From positions 36,747,034 through 36,811,033 of the forward strand of contig OX419762.1 of assembly GCA_948567375.1 (NCBI GenBank): 64,000 bases of DNA. Direction: 5' to 3'. Under the pieces are notes generated by a model, which worked only from the letters and a program-made list of their open reading frames with translations, had not been told where the DNA came from and made no database searches. The stretch's first letter is position 1. Each line of letters opens with the position of its first letter. Source of the DNA: Lunularia cruciata. Lineage: Eukaryota > Streptophyta > Marchantiopsida > Lunulariales > Lunulariaceae. Below, piece after piece: positions 44,735 to 56,489 of this stretch. The position numbers and the translations under genes are program-made.

Positions 44735-45625
44735 AAAAGGCGACGGGCCCAGGATAACAAGCACGGGAAGACCCCATCAATCAACCCCTACAAAGATGAG
44801 ACATAGGAGGTAAAATGAGGTTAATTCTCAATACCAGCAAGGAAGGTTCACCCTAAACCATATTATCTTCGTCGGGATTAACTAAAATTAAATAAATTAT
44901 AACAATTTCTGGAGTAATTGGAGTTCCATTTACTCCAGCAATGATGAACTCTATTGCTGGAGTAATTCGAACTCTTGGCAAAGGAGATAAATTTTGTAAT
45001 AGATATGAAGAAAATTAATTGTTCACAATGGCTAATACTAGTGAGGTGGTATATTGCCTTGTTACAAGGTGGCCTTTGGAAGCAGAGTAGTCCTATCAAG
45101 ATCATCTTCTACATTGTTCAACATGCGCACAAGTTTGTTGTTTGACAACCATAAAGGTTACATGCATCACCTGGAGGGTACATATTATATCCTGGGTCGA
45201 CTTGAATGAGGAATCTCATGAAAGTGTGTCTAGCTGAAAATGACAAAGACGAGTCCTATTTAGCTAGTACTATAAGACGAGAAATCTACTCCCTAATGGC
45301 AATCTGGAGAGTCGAGAAGGAAATAAACGGGGACTGAAAGAGAAATCCAGATTTGACAAGCATCACTTTTACCGGAACATGATTCCCTACCATGATCGCA
45401 CAAGCAGAACAGACGATTTATAAATTCTAATCTTATTCTTCGGACATCCTACATCTTGTCAAGGTGTCGTAGTTCTGATACATCTTAGGTGCCGTAGGGC
45501 GATTCCTCGTACAGATACTGTTGGGGCTAAGCCTCTTTTTACCCCCTATGTCTTTTCCTTGTACTGCTTGATGGCGTCTTCCCATCCTTCTTCGCTATCT
45601 TACGCGGTCCCCACTTTCACATCTT
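44735..45625. repeat. possible terminal-inverted-repeat element of the palindrome family
   Basis: About 95 bp at 44,735-44,830 (AAGGCGACGGGCCC to GGTAAAATGAGG) is an imperfect reverse complement of 45,528-45,620 (TTGGGGCTAAGCC to ACGCGGTCCCC). Both resemble halves of the palindrome at 35,930-36,091. This suggests an element of about 880 bp with inverted ends; no coding sequence is seen inside. Confidence 0.45.
44930..44965. repeat. perfect 13-bp hairpin, copy 1
   Basis: TTACTCCAGCAAT (44,930-44,942) and ATTGCTGGAGTAA (44,953-44,965) are exact reverse complements with a 10-nt loop. The same hairpin is preserved in copy 2. Confidence 0.85.
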
Positions 45626-48600
45626 GTCAAGGTAATCGTGTAGAGGTATTGTAGGGCAGGTCAAAGTTATGTAGCATGTGCTATCAAGGTATTACAGTTG
45701 TACAGGTATCAGAAATGTATGTTCGTATATACGTGGGACATAAGAATATTAAAATTTATCAATTGGTCAAGAATATTCTCAAAAGGCATATATATTAGTA
45801 ACTTATCCTCCAAACTCTGATATAACAAGGATCAATGTTTTGTGGACTAGGTGTTTGTAGTTGTATCTTGGTGGATATATTTTACATTTGTTTTACCAGG
45901 AATTCTGTTAACGAACCTTGTGATATAATTCACAGATGACGAGAAGGTAAAAGTACATTAGAAATGATATGAGAGATAAAACTATATTAATTGGAATGGA
46001 GCTTCCTTTAAAGACATTATATATACTCTCTTGTCAGGGGTGCGAGGTTTTAAAGAAAAGATTTAGACTTCGAGAAGTCCAGACTATTATCTGAGAGCCG
46101 AACTTATTTTAGTGGATGATCGACACCTCTAGATCTTCTCTTTTGGACCAAACCTTCATGAATTTCATTAGATATTAGACTTCAAACCTATAATGAGTGT
46201 ACTTTAATAAGGCAGAAAGGCAAAGGATCTTTATTTCCAAATTATCTCTTACATTGCACTTCTTGTCTGTCAAAATCTCACCATTGCACTTTGGAAGGTG
46301 CAATTCATGAAATACTCATCTTGCGCTGCCACGAACCCTTTTCTTTGTGTTAGTTGAAATATTTAAAGGTGCATGTCCATAATTTCTGGAAAATGAAAAA
46401 AACGGTGCAAGTAGGAAATGGAACAAAGATCATGATGATTATGAAAGAAAGTAATATTGAATTAGAATAGGAAGAGTGAGACTTGACAATCAAGAATGAA
46501 GTGTAGTTTGCAATCTAAATGAGTATCTAGAAGGCTCAATAATTTATGGCTTAAGTAGTTTAAACCATGAATGAAAATAAGGGATTTAAGAAAAATAGAA
46601 AAAGTTTATTAATTGACATAAAACGTGAAGATGTTCTAGTAGTTAAATCATGTAAGTTGTGTTAAAAAATATCATAACATAGAAATTTTAAGGCTTAAGG
46701 TGCTTGTGACAAGAGGCGTTGGATCAACATACAGAATCTGGAAAATATAAAGTAGGCTTGTAAGTAAGAAAAGGAGTTCTTTGGTGGAATTGTATATGGA
46801 ATTATAAAGGATTCTTACTGTAGAAGATAGTTAACTTAGGATAAATGGAAAATGCGAGGACATACGGAGATTGGGTGTACTAGAAAAATATTTTCCCCAA
46901 AAGTAGACCATTCTAAGCTTTGTGGACTTTTAAGTCTACAGATTAGATATATACATATGAACAACCAGAATTTTCTTTAAAACTAAAGACATTTGAGAAA
47001 AGAATTATCAAATATCTTGATTTTTTAAATACAAATACCTTTTATTGATACTAACATACATGAATGAAATAGTTTCTCACCAATCAAGTTCATTTGATTA
47101 GTTGAGAAAAATAGCATCATAGACCCAAATGAATTGTATAAATAATGAAATTATTTATATGATTAATTGAGTGAGTTCCTGTAAGTAAAAAACACTATTT
47201 TCATTATATTTATTTGACTATAAATAACTATAGATTTTTAATCTTAAATTTATATAATTAAAGATAAATAGAAAGTATGATTTTAGAATACTATTTTTAA
47301 TTAGATATGACAACCAAAACTTTCAATTCAATGAAATGAGAATTTCAAGTATTCACCACACAAAGATTTTCATTATGTAAGTTAAACATGATATGGGCTT
47401 ATTCTCCGTATATATTTCTATCCGAAAACATGAGAAGATGCATTGATTCATTCAGTCACTCTCTCATGTTTCTCTCAAACATCGTATATATCTTTCACCC
47501 TCAAAGCATTTGATATTTATCCTTGATGTCACCATCGTATCCAGAATTCAGGATGGTTATTGATGCCAATGTCACTATTTACCTTTTACCAAGTGTTTGC
47601 ATAACCCAAATACAATCATACACTAGAAAGCCTCTACTTAGGTTGACAAGTATCATTGAATTTTAATAGTATTTTGTTTATACCACAAACCTTAGAGGCG
47701 TCCAACCAAAAATCTTCTCAAGCTCTTCAAATTCTTCTACAAGCTCTTGAGATAATGTATTTCGTGAGTCTAGGATTGTTGTACCATATGTATCTCTCTC
47801 TAGTTTCACATTTGTTTCATGAGTTGGTTATGAGCCAAAACCCTTTGCTAACTTATGGTCTGCTTTGGTATCCTATTTTGGATGTCCTCCATCCATTTAC
47901 ATCAATGAGGAAATTGTTTTATTCTATAATAATATACTTTAGATCTGAGAACTTGTTTTCTCTTTATTACTATTAATACTCTCTTCTTGCATTCGTAATG
48001 TAATTGTTATGATGCATAAGTATGTCAATGAATTACATAGATATGTAATTGTTGAGATACATGAGTATCTCAATGAATTTTGGACGTACATTTAGGAAAT
48101 CAAGAAAATAGTATGAGTAGTTGTATTCAAAACAAAAGATTCATATTCTAATAAAATTTCTGATTAACGAATCTAAAAAAGAACAATAGATGTACGGTTT
48201 TAAGCGCAAGAAAGTGTATTAGGTTCAGTAATAAAAGACTTAGAGAGTTTTAGAAACTTTCATTATTTTATCAAGTCGTTTTTCCTTTCTTTCTTAAAAT
48301 GAAAAGTATAGTTTTACGCATTAAAAGATGTTCTTAGCTCAGTAATATGAGATTGTAAAAAACAACCGGAAAAGGGAATATGAGGAAAACATAGGGAAAT
48401 TTATAAGAGAATATAATAAATAAGAAAGTGGAATTCCGTATTGAGCATAGTATATTAAATATCAAATTTCTAAGAATTTTAGAATCACAGTTCAGAGTGA
48501 ATGAAATTTTAGACTCAAAAGATAAAACTACAAAGGTGGTATTCCAAAATCCTACTTTAGAATGAAGAAATAGAAAATTGATTGATAGATTTTCCTGTCC

Positions 48601-50310
48601 TCTTTGCTATCCTGTGCGTGCCACAACTTACCATAAAATAGTGTAGATGCCGGTACTTATAGTCAATGAAGTAATAGGAACAGAGCAATAGAACAACTGA
48701 CAGAAAGGTTGAATGCAAAGCTTGGCTGATAAAATACACAGATAAAGCTGCTAAGCTTTATCTGTAAAGACACATCATTTGTTTAGTCCACTTCAATAAC
48801 ACGTGCATGCAACGACTTTTCTGTGATTCTGCAATTGCGAGGCAACTGTACAAATGCCCTGGAAGTCGTCGAAGGACCCAGCCCACCAGCTGACTTTGTT
48901 CAAGTGCCTCCTCTCATAATTTTTCCGGTCTGATGTATGTGCACAATGATAGAGTCAGGGTTGCAATTCGGTGATTTGGAAAGAGAATTCAGAGAAAATA
49001 AAACACTGGCTTGCAACTCCATACTCTCATGGATCATTGAAGGTCAATGGCGTACCTAGTGGAGATATCGCGAATTGAAAATATCTCTCTACATGCGGAA
49101 CGAAAAAAATTGTTTCGGCTCGAGTCCTCATGAACATCGACCGTACGCGTAGTACTTACTGCCCTGACAGGTCCCTGAGGTATCCTACAGTTGCCTACCA
49201 TCACCAGTTCAATACCTCAAGTTTAGAATTTAAACTGTGACAAATGTTCTTCTTCATGAAACACCGCTACTAGCCCAGGATTGCATCTGTGTTACTTCAG
49301 ATTCTTCTTATATGAAATACGGCAAAATCATATATGAAATATAAATTTGACCAAGTGGGCTACTGACAGTATTGGTCACAAAGTCAGGATTTTTATATAA
49401 TAGTACCTGAATTTCATGGTTCTGTGTAGGTGCTTAATTCAGGACCCCTGGATTCTTTTATTTTGCTTGACCAAATCTTAGCAATTCAATGGAGTCATGT
49501 TCATACTTTAAAGTTATGCAGGCGCATCGCCATATCATCCAGTTAGAATACGCGATCTAAGATCGGAGAGAGCATCTGCATCAGCGAAAGGGAAGATCAA
49601 AGCTATTAAGTAGAAAGGAAATGCTCAAGCAAAGGATCTGATTCACAACTGGTACAGGTAATATGGAAACCCGGAACTCCACGAGCACCAATACTCTTTC
49701 TGTTACCTGCTCGTTCCGCGTTTGTTTCTTCATCATAAATAAACCACGTCTCGGGCCTAAATCAGTGCCTGTCTTGTGGCGGAATAAAACTCTCTCGAGG
49801 TCACCTACAGTCCATTACGAGAGCTGAGCATCCCTTAGGATGAGGTTAACTCGTTACGATCTTTTTATCATCGGGGTGCAGCCACAAGATATTTCTAAAG
49901 CTTGAAGCAAGCATCAGTTCAAGGCGAATCAATCACCTCCCTTTGCGCTTCGTGTTCATTCCCATATCCACGTCAAGCCAGGTATACATCTCCCAAATCT
50001 TTGTTCAATTTACATATGTCTACCATAAAAAAGAATCCATTCGCTTCCCTGGCTTTCGATTGTTAACTTGACTCATAAGTTGCTCTTTAAGGTGGAGAAT
50101 TCTCTTAAAACTTAGTACGAAGGATATCTGCTTGGATTCGACACTTAACCGGCGTTTTTGTATCCTTTTCTGATATTTCTTCCATTCTTTTTCGTTTGAG
50201 GATTCCAAACTGAATCTGGTCTGTTGGCCCCTCCCTCTGCGCATCTTAAATATATTACAGGAAGGTGTGGATTGGGTGAACTTGGATAGTACTCAAACTC
50301 GGAAGTTCAA
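45626..50310. other. AT-rich intergenic region upstream of the NLR gene
   Basis: About 4.7 kb of AT-rich sequence. The longest open frame (47,656-47,976, 106 codons) has no recognisable domain. The NLR promoter must lie at the right end; I see no certain core element. Confidence 0.5.
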
Positions 50311-53300
50311 ATGGCGATACTCCAGGAAGCCAAAGTTCTGATGGACATTCTTTCGACCGCAGGCAATGCAGTTATGACAGCACGGAGAAACTACATTCAG
50401 TCTTCTGATGATTTGGCAGGTTTTGACCTCAAGGCGAATGAGTTTGAGGAGAACAGAACACGATGGCAGCAACTAGTTGAGAAGTATCCTCTTCCTCCCA
50501 ATAGTCAAGTGCAATCTCGACTGAAGAAAGCTGTTGATGTGTTCGAGAAACTGGCTAACGAGGTTAAGAGAACGAAGGAGAAGACTTTTTGTTGTATGGT
50601 CTGCTATAAAGTGACCTCTCCGGACTGTATAGCTCTGAGTCTGAACGAGGTGAATGAAGTACTCGCCAGTATTTTGAAGGACATGAGGGATAGTGATGAG
50701 GCAGAGGGACTTGCAGAGAAACAAGCTGATACGGTCAGAGCACCATTCGACTTTATGGACGACGAGAAGTACGTGCCAATTAAGAAGACTGTCGAAGATA
50801 TCAAAGCATGTTTGGACAAGGACGATTCTTCTCATAACATGATCTTGCTATGCGGTGAATCTGGTCAGGGGAAGTCGTCCATGGCTAAATACATCACCTT
50901 GATGTATTATAAGGAATCAACTCGAGCTCCTCCGCCATCAGGAAGTCCATCCACCGGATTCCGTGATGGAATAGTTTTTCTTCGATGTGGGAAGAATGCA
51001 GATTCCAGATCTTTGTTAGTTTCAATGGGGAAGAAGCTGGGTTATGGAATGAGTGCATATGATCGGTCGGAAGATCTTCTAAAACAGAAAGACGAGGATG
51101 GTCTCAACCAAAAGGGACGAATCGATGTAGAAGAATTGCGGGGGATTCTCATCAAAAGATTTGAACTCCTCAGCAGCGTGTTGATAATTCTTGACGATGT
51201 TTGGGAACAACGGGTGTTACAGGATCTGGTAATACCGGTGCTACCGGAGACAAAAGTCAAGTATTTAATCACCACCCAAAACAAGTCATTGTGGAGAGAC
51301 AGAGTGGACTGCATTGAGATTGGAAGGCCAAGCAAAGAAGAGGCGAGAGAAATCTTAGCCAACCATATGGGATTATCAGAGTCCGACCTGTTGGAATTCC
51401 CATCTGAAGTAAAGGTATATTACTTCTAAACATCAATGGTGTCAGTTCAAGTCCGCTTTGAATTTTATTATTCCTATCCTGCAGGGTGGATTTCATGTTA
51501 CTGTGAATATATCGTGTTCTGTTTCCGTAATAGCGGAGGGAATGCACAAGCCATCACAAGAAAGCCTGGGTAAAGGATTAGAGATAGCATATGAAATCGT
51601 GGCAGTGTAGAAAGTTTTATTTGATCAGTCTATTGCGGTTATTCCAGAGTCTTGATTATCTTGTTTCTGAACTCAATAATTTGGCCTTCGTAGCTTACTT
51701 TGACAGAATAGAGGAAGCCGATGTTAATTCCATGTCAGGAACGTGTAGTCTTCTTGATCTCCAAGTTTACATTACGCAACAAAATATTTTGAGCAACTAG
51801 CATCACAAGCAAAACTGGTTCCTGATCTTTCATTATTAATTTTTTTCTGCTAAATTCTGTTACAGGGCGAAGTTGACTCGTTGCTCCAGGATGTCCGTCA
51901 CCATCCGCTTGTTCTAGCGAATTTGGCCACTGTGATTCCAGTCAGGAATTCCAACGTTCTAGCAACATGGAAGAACTTGAGGAAAGAGTTGCTAGATGTT
52001 CTGACTAGTGTGGATGCAAACAACCATGAATCTAGACCAACTTGCTTTAACGAGGCTTACGAGCGCAGTGTGCTACCATCGTTGACAATGGCGTTTGATC
52101 AGTTCACACCGCAAGCCCAGACACTGCTACACTGTTTAGCAATGTGCTCCGCAGAAGGAGTCGATGAAAGCGTTCTGAAATTTTGGTTTAAGGCCCTAAC
52201 TGGAAGATACAGTGAATACTCATTCAATCTTTCCTCTGGGGATCTTAAAGAATGTTCTTTTATCACGGTTGCTACCACGGAAGTTGCAGGGAGAGAAGAG
52301 CTTTGGACCCGATGGTCAATGCATGATCTCCGGCATCAACTCATTTGGGGGATGAAATTTGGAGAGATTCAAAGTGTGCTACAGAAGCTAACTGAAGGAC
52401 ACTTAAAAAGCGCAGGGCCGAAAGGAAAGGGCTCTGATGCCGACATTGAGAAGTTGTTGAGTACGGCCTTGTGTTTTCTTTATGGCAATTCAGACTGCAA
52501 CAAACAAGCACAAAGCAAATTGGACCTCCACGTGGATGTACTGTCCAGTTCCAAGGTGAACTGGCTCCGAAGTGCGAAGAAAGATTTCATCAAATCTTTC
52601 ACGAAGCTTCTGTATCCTGACTGTGAGATGGAGTGGCAGAAGAATGCACACGCGATTGCAAGAACTGTAAGCTGATAAATGAATTATATCCATGTTTCTT
52701 ATTTCTCATTTCCTTTGTTGCCAAATTGACACCTAAGCGCTCATTGTCATCCGAAAGCATTCATGCAATATCTCAGGTTATAAGTCACAAAAATCTTGCC
52801 ATATGTATATTATAATATGTAATGTAGATTAAGGATTGCTCTACATTAATCTACATTGCTCTAGGTCCTAGAGCAATGTAGATTAAGGATTTATTCCCAC
52901 ATATGTGCTTGTGTATCTATATGGCCACAGGTAATTCTCCAATATTTGGAGACCGGAAAGTTCCATGACATTGACAGAGAAATCTCGCGGCTGCTGGAAA
53001 CATCAGAGACGGCTTTGGCTACATGTGCCGCTTTGACGTCAATTTCATGGCGTAACCTCCAGGATGGAGATCTCCTTCCCAGAACAGAAAGGACCCTCCT
53101 CGAGAAAATCCACATGTACTCAGAAAGACCTCCACAACCAGGCAAAGAGCTTGATTTGTATGTGAGAGCCTTGAAGTCCTGCTTTAAAGTAAGTGAACCC
53201 TTCACTCTCCAACAAGAACCGCACATTTCCAGGTTCAGTACAGTTGTTGTCAAGTTTCTGCGGTGGCCTTGGGGCATTACTCCCCTGAAAGATGATGTAG

Positions 53301-56300
53301 GTATGGCCCAGTCACTTCTGTCCATGCTGTGGCTAGTGGTAACCAAGGATACAGGTTCGAAAATAATGTGGAAGGCGAAACTTGCATCTACTCCAGGTTT
53401 GAGCGAAATTCTTCTGAGTTTTTTGGATGTTCGTTCCATCGTCCATCGCGATCTTCATTGGTGGTCTTCTCGGGCTTTCCTCGCGATCGCATGTCAAGAT
53501 AACGAAATTAAAGCCAGAACCATCTTGCTTCCCGATGTATTGGAGGTTGTAGTTGGCATATTAGGAGAGACTCACTCTCGGTTGCATAAGAATGCAGCTC
53601 ACATATTGGAGGAGTTGGCATGGACAGCAGATAGTTCTGAGAAAATTGTCTTCCATCCGGGAGCTCTGGATGGACTGTTGAGACTCCTAGAATCTGATAT
53701 ACCTGGTACAGTATGTGCAGCACTACGGGCTTTAGCACAACTTGCCCGCATGTTACCAAACAGAGGACTTGTTGCCTCGTCTTGGGAACTACTGCAAAGC
53801 CTAATTCACCAGGATGCCCATCTTGATGTTCTGAGAAATGTGGCGACCACTGTGCTCAGCGAAGGAGTGGGTACAAACAGGGTACGACTGGCGGAGATCA
53901 TAGAGCAGTATGAGAAGCTCCTACGGGATAATGTGCCCGAGAATACTCGGGCAGGGGCAATTACAGCTTTGTGCATCTCTGCGACCACAGCGACAACGCG
54001 TGAATTGGTTGTGAGCTATCCACAACTCCTGGAGCACATGCTAGAAGGTCTCCGAGAAGGGGCGGTCACTTCTGTCTTGAAGGCTCTTTGTGAAGCCATG
54101 CAAAATGTCATCACCCATAGCAAAGGGATGGAAGATGAGCGGAAAAGAAGACTCATGGTTGAGTTGGTGCACAGATGTGTACAATTGACGCAGTCTGCTA
54201 ACGCAGAAGTGCAACGGGAAGCTGGGGGTGCTCTAAAACTTCTAGCCTCTGCTCATCAATTGTACGATGTCATGGTTACAGATCCAAATACTATAATTGG
54301 ACTATTTCTGGATTCGGTACAAGAAAGTAGAAATCATTCTGTCGTAGAGACTCTAGGGAAGATCGTTTCTCTGTTCCTCGGGACATCAAGAGAGTCTGAA
54401 CAAAAACAAGAGATCTCAAAAGATGTTCAGGGCAGGATTTGGACAACCTTTCTTGGGTTCTTAGAAGATGATACGAATCCAGAAATGCAAGAGGCTGTCC
54501 TTCAAGCCTTAGTTTACCTTACAAATAAACAAGAGGTGTACAGTGTCTTCGTTGGAGAAGCCAAAGAAATACTAGACCTTCTTGTGAGCGTTCTAAATAG
54601 AACACCAAAGCAAACGCATCTTGTCCCTGCAGCATGGCTAATTCGAAATTGTTTGGAGAGAGAAGGAGAAACGGATGCTCAGAAGACTCAAAGATTGTCT
54701 TTCATGCCAAGATTCATGCAGAGCTACGTTGCATTGCTAGCAAGTGGGAAAGGAGCTGATTTGCAAGCACAAGCAGCCCTTGCAATTGGAATCCTTTCAA
54801 TGGGGAAAGAGAACCGTGAATTCATTATGACGTTCCCAGGAACTCTGGATTCACTTGTAGCGCTCTTGACCAAAGAGAATGCGACACCGTCTGTAGCGGG
54901 GCTCGTTGGTGATGCAGTTCAACATATCAATGAGAACGGAACAAAGACGGAGAGCGTGGACGGCATTGTCTCTGATTTCAAAGCTAAAATCTTTAGAAGA
55001 TACCAGCACTTGCTAGCAGACGACGTACCGGAAAGAGTGCAGTGCAAGTCAGCAACGGCGTTATCGAAATTCCTCTATTCTGAAACGAATCGCCAATTGT
55101 TCACTAGTCTTTGCCCGAATCGTCACGACAATCTCATCCGAGTTTTCAACAAACTCGCCGGACGCGTAGCCAGTCCATGGAGCGCGAGGTTCTGGGTCAT
55201 TTGTTGCTTGACATTTCTTGACCAAGAGAGAATGGAAGAGATGCATCTCTCTAGTGCTGATGCGATAGGGGGAAGATGTTATGGTAAAATGCGCATGAAA
55301 CTGTATGGAAAAGCACTCGCAGATTTTGACAGTATTATCCAATTATCACCTTCTTGGGAGTACGTTTACAGGTGAGAGTCTTTGCCCTCCCATACGGTAC
55401 GTTCTAGCAGTTGTCGGCGAAGAAAACAACAAGCCGACTGGGATCGTTATCCTCCTTAGGGTTCCTGGGTTTCGTTTTGGTCTCACCAGGGTTTTTCGGG
55501 CTGTTCAGTGGTATTTCCGTTTTCCCTCGAACTGAACCGGCTGGCTATGTTTAGTTTACGTTGAGCGTGCATTTTATTGTGATTATTTTCAATATGAATA
55601 TCGGTTAGTAAAATTCTATTTTATATATATAACACTTTTCACAGTGTTTAATTTTAATTTTAATTTTTACTGAAAAATGATATTACACTACTAGATCATG
55701 CGAAACACATGAATACAACCAAAAATCGAGTGAAGACGAGTTTATTACCGGAGAGCACTTGAAAATATAGAATCAAATATTAAAGAACTAAATGAACACT
55801 AAATTATTCATAATTTTACTTTAGACAAATATTTTACTGCTACAGTCCTTGAAGTCCTCAAAGACTTGAAACTTGTTGATTTATATTATAACACGAAAAT
55901 AAAAAACACGATTAAACTCATCAAATCCGTTTTCTCGCCTCCTATACTTGAAATCATTCGTTATCTGCAGGTTAGTGAGAGCAGTCTAAGGTAATGAATA
56001 TGTATATTTGTTCAGCCCGCAGAAATCGAGTCATACAGGGATCCCACATGTACCTGACTGACTCCATGGTTGAGTTCTGATGTTCTTTGTCTCTCATGTT
56101 TTGCTGGCAGGGGCAGAGCTTTCGCAAGAGCCCAACTAGGGAACACAGCCGGGGCTTTGGAGGATCTGAACCGTTCCATGGAGATGGTGAGTGGGACATG
56201 GCAGCACCATTGGCAAGAGAGGGGCATCTTGAAGAGAATCATGGGTGATTACGACGGAGCGCTGTCGGATCTGAATAAGAGTTTGAACCTTGACCACGAC

Positions 56301-56489
56301 CACTACGAAAGCCTGAAGCACCGTAGTTATGTTAAGTTTCTCATGGGAGATGAACGTGGAGCCCGGTTCGATGCAGAACATGCCCTCATGAGTAAACGTC
56401 TAAAGCTCGATAGTTATCTACTGCATTATCCAAGCCTTCCATATTTCGGTTGTATGTCGGTGACCTTTTCAGAATTTGACCTTCGATAG
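50311..56489 (+). CDS. NLR immune receptor, coiled-coil-like / NB-ARC / armadillo / TPR, four exons
   Basis: My model: exons 50,311-51,414, 51,866-52,666, 52,931-55,371 and 56,111-56,489, all introns GT-AG, joined in frame; 1,574 residues. Residues 1-165 form a mostly helical N-terminal domain without a named family. NB-ARC: P-loop 'GESGQGKSS' (182-190), Walker B 'LIILDDVW' (291-298), 'KYLITTQ' (317-323), 'HPLVLANLA' (381-389, the GLPLA position) and 'SMHDL' (519-523) in the winged-helix region. Exon 3 encodes helical armadillo/HEAT-like repeats ('HILEELAWTA', 'LDGLLRLLES', 'AALRALAQLA') in place of the usual LRRs. The end of exon 3 and exon 4 encode about three TPR units ('YGKALADFDSIIQL', 'AGALEDLNRSMEM', 'DGALSDLNKSLNL'). 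Such proteins are ATP/ADP switches in intracellular immunity. No stop or frameshift is seen. Alternative: intron 1 contains an open stretch 51,485-51,607 that could be a cassette exon. Confidence 0.88.
51415..51865 (+). other. intron 1 of the NLR gene
   Basis: Donor GTATAT follows 'PSEVK'; acceptor TTCTGTTACAG precedes 'GEVDSLL'. Skipping the middle gives the normal spacing between the ARC1 and GLPLA-like motifs. The alternative acceptor CCTATCCTGCAG at 51,484 and donor GTGTAG at 51,608 would add 41 codons in frame. Confidence 0.75.
52667..52930 (+). other. intron 2 of the NLR gene
   Basis: Donor GTAAGC, acceptor ATGGCCACAG. The exons join in phase 0 ('ART' then 'VILQYLE'). It contains a perfect palindrome at 52,846-52,886. 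Confidence 0.8.
52846..52886. repeat. perfect 20-bp inverted repeat with one-base centre, in NLR intron 2
   Basis: TTAATCTACATTGCTCTAGG (52,846-52,865) pairs exactly with 52,867-52,886 around T52,866. A further partial copy (AATGTAGATTAAGG) lies at 52,821-52,834. It could form a hairpin in the pre-mRNA. Confidence 0.92.
55372..56110 (+). other. intron 3 of the NLR gene
   Basis: Donor GTGAGA after 'EYVY', acceptor TTTTGCTGGCAG. Phase 2 junction gives Arg and continues the TPR array. The middle is AT-rich with no other features. Confidence 0.8.

Larger units (their letters stand above)
39800..45548 (+). repeat. direct duplication, copy 1 (at least 5.7 kb)
   Basis: From GTCTAAGTGCC at 39,800 the sequence runs parallel to 58,288-64,000 with only scattered substitutions and small indels (for example 18 bp missing from copy 2 near 59,220, 4 bp added near 59,117, 20 bp missing near 61,309). 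The sequences left of 39,800 and 58,288 differ. The right edge is not seen because copy 2 runs off the window. The copies flank the NLR gene in the same orientation. Confidence 0.95.

Noticed and set aside
39800-45548. Long terminal repeats of one giant retrotransposon flanking 45.5-58.3 kb
   Set aside because: The copies are too long, contain spliced-gene fragments with introns, and the DNA between them has an intact multi-exon gene rather than gag-pol; primer-binding and polypurine sites are absent.
47656-47976. 106-codon open frame in the NLR upstream region
   Set aside because: No recognisable domain, no clear splice or promoter context, AT-rich surroundings.
52891-53439. 182-codon minus-strand frame
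   Set aside because: It lies antisense to NLR exon 3, whose + strand frame is far longer and carries the repeat domains.
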